From NCBI GenBank assembly GCA_963989245.1, contig CAXDII010000703.1:12501-76500 (forward strand): a DNA stretch of 64,000 bases, read 5' to 3'. Below, piece after piece: positions 1 to 8,481 of this stretch. The notes beneath the pieces were generated by a model. It worked only from the letters and a program-made list of their open reading frames with translations, did not search any database and was not told where the DNA came from. A program made the position numbers and the translations under genes. Each line of letters opens with the position of its first letter. Positions within the stretch are counted from its first letter, which is position 1. Source of the stretch: Nansenia antarctica. Its lineage: Eukaryota; Chordata; Actinopteri; Argentiniformes; Microstomatidae.

Positions 1-605
1 GTGACTCTTGACTGTGTATCTAGTCTACCACCAGGTGGCAGTAGGTGGTCTAAACATTACAGTATGCTTAAGATATCTGTAATTGGCATCAGTTACTGGG
101 TGACTAATGTTATAAACTGATGATAAACTGTTCAGTTTTTTAATGAGAATAACTATCTCCTCTCCTCTACTGTAGCTCTGCCCTTCCTAGCCTGAGTAAC
201 GAAGAGTAAAGTCAATGAAATCATCTACTTATTAAGTCGATAGGATAGATCTCTTTGCAGGACTCTTTATTAACACACGGTGGCAGTGTTTCTCATGTAA
301 GGCCATGCCATGCCAAGTCTTTGTACTCGTGGTTAAGATGACTATAGTAAGTAATAACCATGTTATCATAGGTAGGCTGTTCTGGACTGTGTTATTTCAT
401 ATGATTAGAATACATCATGTCACGTGTTGTGTTTTGGAGCAATACACACTATGACAATTGTGAAGTTAAATACTGTTTAAGATTGTCTTTAATTACATTG
501 TGCTATGCTATTTTAGGGCGTGTTCGTGTGATAGAGGAAATTCAAACGTGTTCGTTGCCATGGTCGGGCAAAAGGTGTCAGATGCATGCACCCCTACGCT
601 GCACC
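1..605. other. Unique AT-rich flank, no recognised gene
   Basis: I recognise no gene, repeat or RNA here. Short open frames exist (417-686, 500-730) but match nothing I know. A splice-acceptor-like stretch ending TATTTTAG at about 517 is followed by a frame that stays open into the hAT insertion at 606; this is weak evidence for a terminal exon. Confidence 0.5.
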
Positions 606-756
606 CAGTGGCGGCTGGTGATACAACGTTTTGGGTGGGGCACAGGTTATGGGGGCATGCTCCACGGGGAAGAATATCAACTTTAAAATCTGGATTTACA
701 GTCGATTTTAGCATGAGAATATATATATAACATAATTATTTGTTATATATAACTTA

Positions 757-1155
757 TTGAAGGGCAAACTGCAAACACAACAAAAATATAATGCACAACA
801 ACTGACAAATCAACTGGAATAGTCTTTGTTAGCAGAGTAGACCTAATGTTAACAGAATGGACTTATACCCTCTGTCTATCTGTGCAGCGGTAAGGTGAAT
901 AATTCTAGCAGTACTGTCCAGACAGTTGTCTTGTTTAGCCATTCAACTAGGCATTATTTATTCAATGGAGAAAGACATGGAACACAATGCAATTGTGATA
1001 ATAAATGTGTTCTTTGTTACTTCTTTAAATAAATTAAAGTGTACCTTTCTATTATCATACAATATTTCCTTGAACATGTAAACTCTATAATCATACAGTT
1101 GTCTTTCAATTAGTTGTCTCTGTCATACTGAACTGTTTGTTATCATCCTGAACTA
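757..1155. repeat. Duplicated 0.4-kb block, copy A
   Basis: This block recurs nearly identically at 1926-2336, each time followed by the 31-bp minisatellite. The element interior is therefore a tandem duplication of about 1.17 kb (block plus array). The main difference is a short rearranged AT-rich stretch near 1018-1035 versus 2186-2210. Confidence 0.85.
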
Positions 1156-1925
1156 TCTCTGTTGCTCACCTCACCTCAGTTCTGTCTCTCTGTTGCTCTC
1201 CTCTCCTGTTGTCTGTCTCTCTGTTGCTCTCCTCTCCTGTTGTCTGTCTCTCTGTTGCTCTCCTCTCCTGTTGTCTGTCTCTCTGTTGCTCTCCTCTCCT
1301 GTTGTCTGTCTCTCTGTTGCTCTCCTCTCCTGTTGTCTGTCTCTCTGTTGCTCTCCTCTCCTGTTGTCTGTCTCTCTGTTGCTCTCCTCTCCTGTTGTCT
1401 GTCTCTCTGTTGCTCTCCTCTCCTGTTGTCTGTCTCTCTGTTGCTCTCCTCTCCTGTTGTCTGTCTCTTTGTTACTCTCCTCTCCTGTTGTCTGTCTCTT
1501 TGTTGCTCTCCTCTCCTGTTGTCTGTCTCTCTGTTGCTCACCTCACCTCAGTTCTGTCTCTCTGTTGCTCTCCTCACCTCAGTTCTGTCTCTGTTGCTCT
1601 CCTCTCCTGTTGTCTGTCTCTCTGTTGCTCTCCTCTCCTGTTGTCTGTCTCTCTGTTGCTCTCCTCTCCTGTTGTCTGTCTCTCTGTTGCTCTCCTCTCC
1701 TGTTGTCTGTCTCTCTGTTGCTCTCCTCTCCTGTTGTCTGTCTCTCTGTTGCTCTCCTCTCCTGTTGTCTGTCTCTCTGTTGCTCTCCTCTCCTGTTGTC
1801 TGTCTCTCTGTTGCTCACCTCACCTCAGTTCTGTCTCTGTTGCTCTCCTCTCCTGTTGTCTGTCTCTCTGTTGCTCTCCTCTCCTGTTGTCTGTCTCTTT
1901 GTTGCTCTCCTCTCCTGTTGTCTTA
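1156..1925. repeat. 31-bp pyrimidine-rich minisatellite (about 25 units)
   Basis: The unit is TCTCTGTTGCTCTCCTCTCC followed by TGTTGTCTGTC (31 bp). Variant units containing CTCACCTCACCTCAG recur near 1540, 1575 and 1815. One strand is almost pure C/T. Because 31 leaves remainder 1 on division by 3 and the unit has no stop, all three forward frames are open for 255-260 codons. These are not genes. Confidence 0.9.
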
Positions 1926-2336
1926 TTAAAGGGCAAACTGCAAACACAACAAAAATATAATGCACAACAACTGACAAATCAACTGGAATAGTCTTTGTTA
2001 GCAGAGTAGACCTAATGTTAACAGAATGGACTTATACCCTCTGTCTATCTGTGCAGCGGTAAGGTGAATAATTCTAGCAGTACTGTCCAGACAGTTGTCT
2101 TGTTTAGCCATTCAACTAGGCATTATTTATTCAATGGAGAAAGACATGGAACACAATGCAATTGTGATAATAAATGTGTTCTTTGTAAGAAATTAATTAC
2201 TTTTGTAAATTAAAGTGTACCTTTCTATTATCATACAATATTTCCTTGAACATGTAAACTCTATAATCATACAGTTGTCTTTCTATTAGTTGTCTCTGTC
2301 ATACTGAACTGTTTGTTATCATCCTGAACTATCTCT
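1926..2336. repeat. Duplicated 0.4-kb block, copy B
   Basis: Second copy of the 757-1155 block, joined directly to the end of the first minisatellite and leading into the second. Confidence 0.85.
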
Positions 2337-2766
2337 GTTGCTCACCTCACCTCAGTTCTGTCTCTGTTGCTCTCCTCTCCTGTTGTCTGTCTCTCTGTTG
2401 CTCTCCTCTCCTGTTGTCTGTCTCTCTGTTGCTCACCTCACCTCAGTTCTGTCTCTATTGCTCTCCTCTCCTGTTGTCTGTCTCTCTGTTGCTCACCTCA
2501 CCTCAGTTCTGTCTCTGTTGCTGTCCTGTTGTCTGTCTCTCTGTTGCTGTCCTGTTGTCTGTCTCTCTGTTGCTGTCCTGTTGTCTGTCTCTCTGTTGCT
2601 GTCCTGTTGTCTGTCTCTCTGTTGGTGTCCTGTTGTCTGTCTCTCTGTTGCTGTCCTCTCCTGTTGTCTGTCTCTCTGTTGCTCTCCTCTCCTGTTGTCT
2701 GTCTCTTTGTTGCTCTCCTCTCCTGTTGTCTGTCTCTCCGTTGCTCTCCTCTCCTGTTGTCTGTCC
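2337..2766. repeat. Second minisatellite, 31-bp and 26-bp units
   Basis: It has the same pyrimidine-rich unit as 1156-1925, but the centre (about 2515-2645) consists of 26-bp units in which CTCCTCTCC is shortened to GTCC. The shortened form is local to this array, so it expanded after the block duplication. Confidence 0.85.
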
Positions 2767-3055
2767 GAATATCGGTTGTTAAGTCGCGACGTGTTTCCGG
2801 GTCCAAAGTTGGCCGGGTCCAAAGTTGGCTTCGAAATGCCGCAATAATAATAATAATAAATTATATTTATATAGCGCTTTTCCGAGGCTCAAATACCCTG
2901 ACAATATGGGGAAAACGGCAAAGTGCTGTGTCCCTTGTTGTATGAATAGATCCGAGTCTAAAAAACGATTAAGCTGTCATTCTACCGCTGTAGTACACTG
3001 GTATTCTGGTGCGGAGAATTTCTGGTTTTGACCCAGACTTAACAACCGGATATTC
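2767..3055 (+). mobile_element. Nested 289-bp mini-element with inverted ends and THAP fragment
   Basis: The left end GAATATCGGTTGTTAAGTC (2767-2785) is matched in inverted orientation at 3036-3055 with one extra base. It interrupts the 3' end of the second minisatellite. It contains an (AAT)n run and a THAP-like coding fragment. THAP domains are the DNA-binding modules of P-element and some Kolobok transposases, so this is plausibly an internally deleted relative of such an element. I see no clear target-site duplication, so the outer limits and superfamily are uncertain. Confidence 0.55.
2906..3031 (+). pseudogene. THAP-domain-like N-terminal fragment
   Basis: The open frame starts MGKTAKCCVPCCMNRSESKK and continues RLSCH. 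The spacing of an early cysteine pair followed by NRS, basic residues and RLS-x-H resembles the start of THAP zinc-binding domains (C-x2-4-C then C-x2-H much later). The frame ends after about 41 codons with no AVPTIF-type end of the domain, so it is a remnant. It lies between the inverted ends of the 2767-3055 mini-element. Confidence 0.45.
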
Positions 3056-3110
3056 AGAGCTCTCAAGTCTCACACATTTTTTTATTTTTACTACCCCTAG
3101 TGGTAGTGGC

Positions 3111-3175
3111 CCTAGGCTGCAGCCTAGGTAAGCCTATAATCTGCGCATGCTCGGGGCGCATTTTTTGCGCCCCGA
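3111..3175. other. Subterminal palindrome and hairpin of the hAT element
   Basis: Positions 3111-3128 are an 18-bp perfect palindrome (CCTAGGCTGCAGCCTAGG). Positions 3151-3160 and 3166-3175 form a perfect 10-bp stem (TCGGGGCGCA) with a five-T loop. Both lie in the right end of the 606-3508 element and could be transposase-recognition structure. Confidence 0.7.
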
Positions 3176-3508
3176 CCGAGAAATAGGAGACAGCCAATTG
3201 GAGCGCTGCTACAGCTCACGTGTAAGCCAAAAGTATTTGGACTGCCATAGACTGCCATTCGGCCGGCGCCCCGACTCCTCCCCTATATATTTTCACAGTG
3301 AATTTTACACACACACACAGATAAAATGTTTATTGTATTGGAGGATTTTTAATGAATGCTGATAGGCGCCGACAGAATATCAGCTGCATTTTATGAATAA
3401 ACAATGTTTATTTAAAAAAAAAACTTTTACAAGTAGCAACTAGGAAGTGGGGGCGCTTTGGAAGGTGGGGGCGGCGCCCTAGCGCCCTCTATTGGCCAGC
3501 CGCCACTG

Positions 3509-3876
3509 GCTGCACGTGATCAACTTCCGAGGCTGCATTTGACGAGCATGTCGTCAGGGAGACAGGAAGATATTATTTCACCTGGGTACAAAATAACCTA
3601 ATGGTTTTCTATAGATATAGTCTATAATATATGATTTGAGTGAAAACCATCATGATTCGTTTGAATTCAATGCTGTGGCTAACCATTTTGTGTTACTCAG
3701 AATAATATGAAGGCTGAACAAATGATAAAAAAGTGTCAAGTGAAATTGCTACTTTTATTTTGGGTCGGATTTTGTTTGTTGTCAAATAAAAAGATATGTT
3801 GGGATGCCATGGGGTGCTAAAGAGGAAAGGTTTTTTCCGAAACCACAATCTTCCTGTAAATGTTGCCTTTTTCAAC
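3509..3876. other. Unique spacer
   Basis: Low-complexity AT-rich single-copy DNA between the hAT right target duplication and the LINE fragment. I see no supported gene or RNA. Confidence 0.5.
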
Positions 3877-3886
3877 ATGGTCAGTG

Positions 3887-4080
3887 AATGAATGAATGAA
3901 TGAATGAATGAATGAATAGTTTAATGAATAGTTTAATGACCACACGACCTAGGTCGGGGGAATTTCAAAAGCAGTGTCAAAAAAACATACACACATTGTA
4001 CATGACTATTACATGGACATGAACACACATAACCACAAGACAAGACAGAACATATTTACAATTTACAATTGAACAATTGT
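3887..4080 (-). mobile_element. 5'-truncated non-LTR retrotransposon 3' end
   Basis: It is bounded by a perfect 10-bp direct repeat ATGGTCAGTG (3877-3886 and 4081-4090). On the minus strand the fragment ends in a simple (TTCA)n tail preceded by two copies of TCATTAAACTAT. Short tandem tails in place of poly(A), truncation and a target duplication are typical of L2/CR1- or RTE-like LINE insertions. No coding sequence remains, so the clade is not assigned. Confidence 0.7.
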
Positions 4081-4090
4081 ATGGTCAGTG

Positions 4091-4360
4091 TATGGTTGTT
4101 GCCATAGAAACGTAGCTACCATTAGATTTTACAGCCTACTCAGATGCAACGAACAAACAAACAAAAACAAAAACGAATTCCAACAACCGTCTTTTATCAT
4201 CTGTATATCTGGAGGAGGAGTATTGATGGACAGGTTATTATTGGCTCTATGTCGTCTACTAATTGATTGGTGTCCACAAACATCTGGCGGAGGGCACTCG
4301 GTGTTCAACAGAGAGGCTTGTCAAATGTGAACAGTGTCTGGTGATCTATTCTACTCTTCT
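4091..4360. other. Spacer without recognised feature
   Basis: An 80-codon open frame (4088-4330) covers most of this stretch, but it has no family signature and begins inside the LINE target duplication. I treat it as non-coding. Confidence 0.4.
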
Positions 4361-4932
4361 GAATGTCGTTAGAATGTCGTTAGAATGTCGTTAGAATGAT
4401 GGTAGAATGTCGTTAGAATGTCGTTAGAATGTCGTTAGAATGTCGTTAGAATGTCGGTAGAATGTCGGTAGAATGATGGTAGAATGTCGTTAGAATGTCG
4501 TTAGAATGTCGTTAGAATGTCGTTAGAATGTCGTTAGAATGTTAATAGAATGTCGTTAGAATGTCGTTAGAATGTCGTTAGAATGTCGTTAGAATGTCGG
4601 TAGAATGTCGGTAGAATGATGGTAGAATGTCGTTAGAATGTCGTTAGAATGTCGTTAGAATGTCGTTAGAATGTCGGTAGAATGTCGGTAGAATGATGGT
4701 AGAATGTCGTTAGAATGTCGTTAGAATGTCGTTAGAATGTCGTTAGAATGTCGTTAGAATGTTAATAGAATGTCGTTAGAATGTCGTTAGAATGTCGTTA
4801 GAATGTCGTTAGAATGTCGTTAGAATGATGGTAGAATGTCGTTAGAATGTCGTTAGAATGTCGTTAGAATGTCGTTAGAATGTCGGTAGAATGTCGGTAG
4901 AATGTCGTTAGAATGTCGTTAGAATGTCGTCA
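4361..4932. repeat. 11-bp minisatellite, 52 units, higher-order structure
   Basis: The unit is GAATGTCGTTA. The array is exactly 572 bp with no length change. Four unit types occur: T (GTCGTTA), G (GTCGGTA), D (GATGGTA) and L (GTTAATA). From 4405 the order is TTTTGGD, TTTTTL, TTTTGGD, TTTTGGD, TTTTTL, TTTTTD, TTTTGGTTT. The seven-unit (77 bp) and thirteen-unit (143 bp) blocks therefore repeat, showing block-wise expansion rather than single-unit slippage. Confidence 0.92.
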
Positions 4933-5026
4933 ACAGATCTCTGGACTGAGATCTCTTCTAGAGAAGAAAGGCTGTGAGTCCGATTACTGTGGCCACGAGC
5001 GCCACGACAGCCGGGCCAGAGAGGAC

Positions 5027-5089
5027 GCGCTGGGGAGCCTCCTGCGCAGTGGCGGCTGGCCGATAGAGGGCGCTGGGGAGCCTCCCGCG
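5027..5089. mobile_element. Orphan hAT terminus inside a 20-bp direct repeat
   Basis: CAGTGGCGGCTGGCCGATAG begins at 5047 and matches the inverted right end of the 606-3508 element nearly base for base. It lies between two near-identical 20-mers (5027-5046 and 5070-5089, GCGCTGGGGAGCCTCC core). No partner end is visible downstream. This is a remnant of the same hAT family. Confidence 0.5.
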
Positions 5090-5095
5090 GTTCTG

Positions 5096-5466
5096 TGGGA
5101 TGAAAGAAACAGGCAGGACAGCATGATACATACTGACTAAACTAGGTTTACTTTGTAGTCTCTTTTCTCTGTTTGGTGATCAAAAATGAGGGAAAAACTC
5201 CTGGCCAAAGTTAAGAGTATTTATTCAAAAAAGACAAGATCGGGTCCTCAGATTACAGGATCAGGTTTACACACAAACAGTCACGACGTGGTCAGAGGAA
5301 GACAGAAGACGGAGCTCTCTGTGTTCCCTGGTTTTATAGCGGTCTCTCAGCCAATCACATCACAGTATGTTCTTGGCCAATCGTGATCCTTCCTTCTAGG
5401 CCTCTGATTGGCCTATACCCTTGGGGGCGTGCATGTGCGTGTGTGTGTGTCTGCGCATGTGCGACA
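5096..5466 (-). mobile_element. LTR-like promoter region
   Basis: On the minus strand the sequence begins TGTCGCAC (5466 downwards), carries several CCAAT/ATTGG boxes (5345-5415), a TATAAAAC box (5338-5331) and, about 110 nt further on, an AATAAA signal (5225-5220). This order of U3 elements, TATA and poly(A) signal at short distance is the layout of a retrotransposon LTR. I could not find a target duplication or a primer-binding site, so the downstream limit is approximate and a cellular promoter remains possible. Confidence 0.45.
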
Positions 5467-5803
5467 ATTGATTCTCAAATCTCCCCGCGACCATCAATAA
5501 TAATATGTATGTATATATATATATACATGTATTATGTGTAAAAATATACGTTAATATATGTGTGTTATATGTGTAAGATATACGTTATATAAGAAGGCTA
5601 TTAATATGTGTAAAAATATACGACAACAGTTAGTAGAAAAACAGTACTAATAGTATAGTCAGGATGTTCAACAAGACTTAATGATTTAGTCGAATGTAGT
5701 CAAACTCCGGTGGATTGACAAATTCTGTTTCACGTAGTAGATAAGACAAAACAACTTACCATAATGTTGGTAATGGATTCTGTCCAATAACTGGAGGGGG
5801 AAA
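5467..5803. other. AT-rich spacer with TA/TG microsatellites
   Basis: It contains a (TA)n run near 5513-5525 and imperfect duplicates of a GTAAAAATATACG motif (5538, 5610). No gene is seen. Confidence 0.5.
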
Positions 5804-5977
5804 TCACCTGAGGTGCTGCTGGGCCTTTTTCACCACCTGTTTGATGTGCACGTCCCAGGTGACAACACCTAGGAACTTGAAGCTGCTTCCCTTCTCTACG
5901 GCAGACCCATTGATGGTAATGGGGTCCTGTTCCCGACTATTCTTCCTGAAGTCCACCAACAGCTGCTTGAGTTCAAC
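5804..5977 (-). pseudogene. LINE reverse-transcriptase fragment, copy 1
   Basis: The minus-strand frame reads VELKQLLVDFRKNSREQDPI, then an ING motif, then SSFKFLGV, then VKKAQQHLR and a stop. The VDFR / ING / FKFLG / VKKAQQ-L series is the conserved segment downstream of the catalytic palm in many fish non-LTR RTs. Only about 57 residues remain. It begins 12 bp beyond the 3' end of tRNA-Asn (5990-6063), just past the tRNA's T-run. Confidence 0.7.
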
Positions 5978-5989
5978 TTAAAAAGCGTT

Positions 5990-6063
5990 CGTCCCTGGGT
6001 GGGCTTGAACCACCAACCTTCCGGTTAACAGCCGAACGCGCTAACCAATTGCGCCACAGAGAC
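5990..6063 (-). tRNA. tRNA-Asn-GTT: tRNA-Asn (GTT), copy 1
   Basis: 74 nt. It differs from the common vertebrate tRNA-Asn by only a few bases (D-loop T, a G-T pair in the anticodon stem, A in the T loop), and all stems can pair. The anticodon loop is CTGTTAA. Box A (GGCGCAATTGG) and box B (GGTTCAAGCCC) are intact. A five-T run follows about 3 nt downstream on the minus strand. The 6071-7186 hAT inserted 7 bp upstream of its 5' end. Confidence 0.93.
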
Positions 6064-6482
6064 TTGTACGCAGTGGTGTGCCGTCAGGGCCAGCAAGGCC
6101 TTCTCTGCTGGCCTAAACATCATCAGAATATACATTTTATTTTAATATATATTTTCCACAAATATGTATTAATGATTCCCCATAGTCTATTCTCTTCATT
6201 TCATAGCTTTCCTCTTGGTTGCGCTGCTTCCAGTCTCCGATTGAGATTTGGAGGGCTGGCCTTTATGTTAGAGCTTTTATCCAATCAAAATGTGTTGCTA
6301 GGGGGCTCAAAAATCTGCCCGCCTTCACATTAAACGGTGAAGCGGATTCGACCTGTAACTTAACGTTGGAACGAGAAAACATGTGGCGTACCTAGTAAAC
6401 CTACGTAGATGCGAGCAAAAGCAACAACGGCGCCTGCTGTAAGGCTCAATGATGTCAGCACCCAGCACGTCTTTTGATTGGA

Positions 6483-6522
6483 TACGCACTATTGCTACGC
6501 ACTATTGCTACGCACTATTGAT
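6483..6522. repeat. Three tandem 13-bp units within the hAT
   Basis: GCTACGCACTATT repeats about three times, followed by a degenerate ATATTCACTATT unit. Confidence 0.6.
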
Positions 6523-6663
6523 ATTCACTATTGAGATGCGGACCTATGCCGGTAGATGTGAAACTTTTGAAAGTGCACAGGGAAACGGAGCCTCACAACG
6601 AAAGCTTTCGTTGACTGATCGATAATACTGATCGATTGTGTCCTGTTTTTGGGTAAACAATAA

Positions 6664-6951
6664 CTTTCATTTAGGGGACAGGATGAAAGCGCCAAGTCCA
6701 CAAACAGAGGAAACTACGTTGAGCTTCTTTCTTTTCTGGCTGAAAACAACCCAGATTTACATTACCACCTGTCCACAAACAAAGTGTTTACTGGGACGTC
6801 AGGCAAAATACAAAACGACCTGATTTTTGCTATTGCTGAAGTGATGGAAGAAGAGATCAAAATGGAGATTAAAAAGGCACCCTTTGTCGCTATTATGGTG
6901 GACGAGACGACAGAAGTGGGTAATGTAGCGATCTTAAAGATGTTAGTTTAA
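6664..6951 (+). pseudogene. hAT transposase fragment
   Basis: The frame opens directly after a stop codon and lacks a start. It shows LSFRGQDES, NRGNYVELLSFLAENNPDL, FTGTSGKIQNDLI and PFVAIMVDETTEV. LSFRG / NRGN / NPDL / VDET is the sequence of motifs leading to the first catalytic aspartate of ZMYM/ZNF862-type hAT transposases. The frame stops about 10 codons after VDET. The N-terminal zinc finger, the rest of the RNase-H fold and the C-terminal dimerisation region are missing, so it cannot be active. Confidence 0.8.
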
Positions 6952-7244
6952 CACTCTTCATTGTAAATGCGGATTTATTGATTAAAAATGCTTCGGAAAT
7001 ATTAATATAACTCTGTTGTACTTGTCTGACTATGTTAAGGTGATGCAACGCCCGGTTATACTGTGTTTCTGTCTAGTTTCTAGAGCCATGGCGTCATAAC
7101 GATGGTATTAAGAGGTAGAATAATTCAGGTAGGAATGTGTCGGACATCACTGAAGGCCTAGGTGTGAAATGCACCGCCCGCCACTGCTTGTACGGGTATA
7201 TTTGTTGGACCCTTTTTTTAGGGGGTTGGGTTCAAATGCGGAAG

Positions 7245-7409
7245 ACATTTTACATTTAACAGACACTTTCATTCAAAGCGAATTACAATTTAAGGGACAT
7301 TCTCCCTGGAGTAACTTAGGGCTAAGTGCCTTACTCAAGGGAACCCAAGTGGTGGTTTCCCAGGTGTGAGTTGAACTCAGGACCTTCCGATCACCGGTCC
7401 TACCACTAC
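7245..7409 (-). mobile_element. tRNA-derived SINE, copy 1
   Basis: On the minus strand a tRNA-like head (TAGTGGTAGGACCGGTGATC, then a box-B-like GAGTTCAACTC) leads into a body with CACTTGGGTTCCCTTGAGTAA and a 3' part with CGCTTTGAATGAAAGTGTCT and an AAATGTAAAATG tail. This body and tail are shared by many teleost SINEs. It ends about 10 bp from the adjacent tRNA-Thr. Confidence 0.7.
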
Positions 7410-7418
7410 CCCCACAAA

Positions 7419-7492
7419 AGGCTCCGCTGAGATTCGAACTCAGGATCTCCTGTTTACTAGACAGGCGCTTTAACCAACTAAGCCACGGCGCC
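7419..7492 (-). tRNA. tRNA-Thr-AGT: tRNA-Thr (AGT), copy 1
   Basis: 74 nt, with anticodon loop CTAGTAA. It matches vertebrate tRNA-Thr-AGT closely. The acceptor stem has one G-A mismatch at the fourth pair, where vertebrate genes have G-T, and both local copies share it. The T-stem GAG/CTC pairs and box B GAGTTCGAATCTC is intact. A short T-run follows the 3' end on the minus strand. Probably functional, with some doubt from the mismatch. Confidence 0.88.
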
Positions 7493-7704
7493 TACACAGT
7501 GATAACAAAAAACACCAGCCGGGAGGGCATGTTGTGAGCCCACCCAAGGACAAAGTGATTTTGTTAGAGAACAGGCAGAGTTTTGGCCTTGATGTTCCAG
7601 AAGAGGCTCCACCGTTTGGACGGCATCGGTTCAAACAGACTGGTTGGGGTGACTGGGATCTTGCCTCTGTAAGGGATCTTTGTCCCCACGCCAAACTTCT
7701 TAAG

Positions 7705-7878
7705 TCACCTGAGGTGCTGCTGGGCCTTTTTCACCACCTGTTTGATGTGCACGTCCCAGGTGACAACACCTCGGAACTTGAAGCTGCTTCCCTTCTCTAC
7801 GGCAGACCCATTGATGGTAATGGGGTCCTGTTCCCGACTATTCATCCTGAAGTCCAGCACCAGCTGCTTGAGTTCAAC
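7705..7878 (-). pseudogene. LINE reverse-transcriptase fragment, copy 2
   Basis: Copy of 5804-5977 displaced by 1,901 bp, with a few substitutions. The VDFR, ING and FKF-like segment is retained and the same stop follows AQQHLR. Confidence 0.7.
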
Positions 7879-7890
7879 TTAAAAAGCATT

Positions 7891-7964
7891 CGTCCCTGGG
7901 TGGGCTTGAACCACCAACCTTCCGGTTAACAGCCGAACGCGCTAACCAATTGCGCCACAGAGAC
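7891..7964 (-). tRNA. tRNA-Asn-GTT: tRNA-Asn (GTT), copy 2
   Basis: The 74 nt are identical to the copy at 5990-6063, with the same T-run downstream. Its upstream flank CTTGTACG is intact and is the empty site for the hAT at 6071. Confidence 0.93.
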
Positions 7965-8021
7965 TTGTACGGGTATATTTGTTGGACCCTTTTTTTAGGG
8001 GGTTGGGTTCAAATGCGGAAG

Positions 8022-8186
8022 ACATTTTACATTTAACAGACACTTTTATTCAAAGCGAATTACAATTTAAGGGACATTCTCCCTGGAGTAACTTAGGGCT
8101 AAGTGCCTTACTCAAGGGAACCCAAGTGGTGGTTTCCCAGGTGTGAGTTGAACTCAAGACCTTCCGATCACCGGTCCTACCACTAC
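8022..8186 (-). mobile_element. tRNA-derived SINE, copy 2
   Basis: Duplicate of 7245-7409 at +777 bp with one or two substitutions. It arose by segmental duplication and not by a new insertion. Confidence 0.7.
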
Positions 8187-8195
8187 CCCCACAAA

Positions 8196-8269
8196 AGGCT
8201 CCGCTGAGATTCGAACTCAGGATCTCCTGTTTACTAGACAGGCGCTTTAACCAACTAAGCCACGGCGCC
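8196..8269 (-). tRNA. tRNA-Thr-AGT: tRNA-Thr (AGT), copy 2
   Basis: Identical 74-nt copy of the gene at 7419-7492, including the acceptor mismatch. Confidence 0.88.
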
Positions 8270-8481
8270 TACACAGTGACAACAAAAAACACCAGCCGGG
8301 AGGGCATGTTGTGAGCCCACCCAAGGACAAAGTGATTTTGTTAGAGAACAGGCAGAGTTTTGGCCTTGATGCTCCAGAAGAGGCTCCACCGTTTGGACGG
8401 CATCGGTTCAAACAGACTGGTTGGGGTGACTGGGATCTTGCCTCTGTAAGGGATCTTTGTCCCCACGCCAAACTTCTTAAG

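Larger units (their letters stand above)
606..3508. mobile_element. Composite non-autonomous hAT-type DNA transposon
   Basis: The left end reads CAGTGGCGGCTGG (606-618) and the right end is its exact inverted complement (3496-3508). The flanking 8-mers are GCTGCACC (598-605) and GCTGCACG (3509-3516), a 7/8 match, which fits the 8-bp target duplication of the hAT superfamily. No hAT transposase is visible inside. Instead the element contains a duplicated 0.4-kb block, two minisatellites and a nested THAP-type mini-element. The right subterminal region has a perfect palindrome and a strong hairpin, as is common near hAT ends. The terminal pairing is seen directly; assignment to hAT rests on terminus and duplication length. 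Confidence 0.75.
6071..7186 (+). mobile_element. hAT transposon, internally deleted, perfect 8-bp TSD
   Basis: The ends are CAGTGGTGTGCCG (left) and the complement of CAGTGGCGGGCGG (right). The flanking CTTGTACG occurs at 6063-6070 and 7187-7194, a perfect 8-bp target duplication. The uninterrupted site CTTGTACG is at 7964-7971 in the neighbouring 777-bp copy. Spacing agrees exactly: the two tRNA-Asn copies are 1,901 bp apart, which is 777 plus 1,116 plus 8. A subterminal hairpin pairs 6088-6095 with 6106-6113. A transposase scrap remains inside. Confidence 0.93.
7187..7963. repeat. 777-bp tandem duplication unit, full copy
   Basis: It contains SINE, tRNA-Thr, a spacer with a 131-codon forward open frame that I do not recognise, the RT fragment and tRNA-Asn. 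The next copy starts at 7964. Thr and SINE landmarks recur at exactly +777. The leading partial copy is 5804-6070 before the hAT. Confidence 0.9.

Noticed and set aside
417..686. 89-codon plus-strand frame
   Set aside because: It crosses the hAT left end and shows no domain.
1162..1991. Three overlapping 255-260-codon plus-strand frames (SVALLSCCLSLCC repeats)
   Set aside because: They come from a 31-bp stop-free repeat read in all three frames. No start context, domain or splice structure.
7534..7929. 131-codon plus-strand frame in the tRNA spacer
   Set aside because: It runs antisense through the RT fragment and into tRNA-Asn. No recognisable family.
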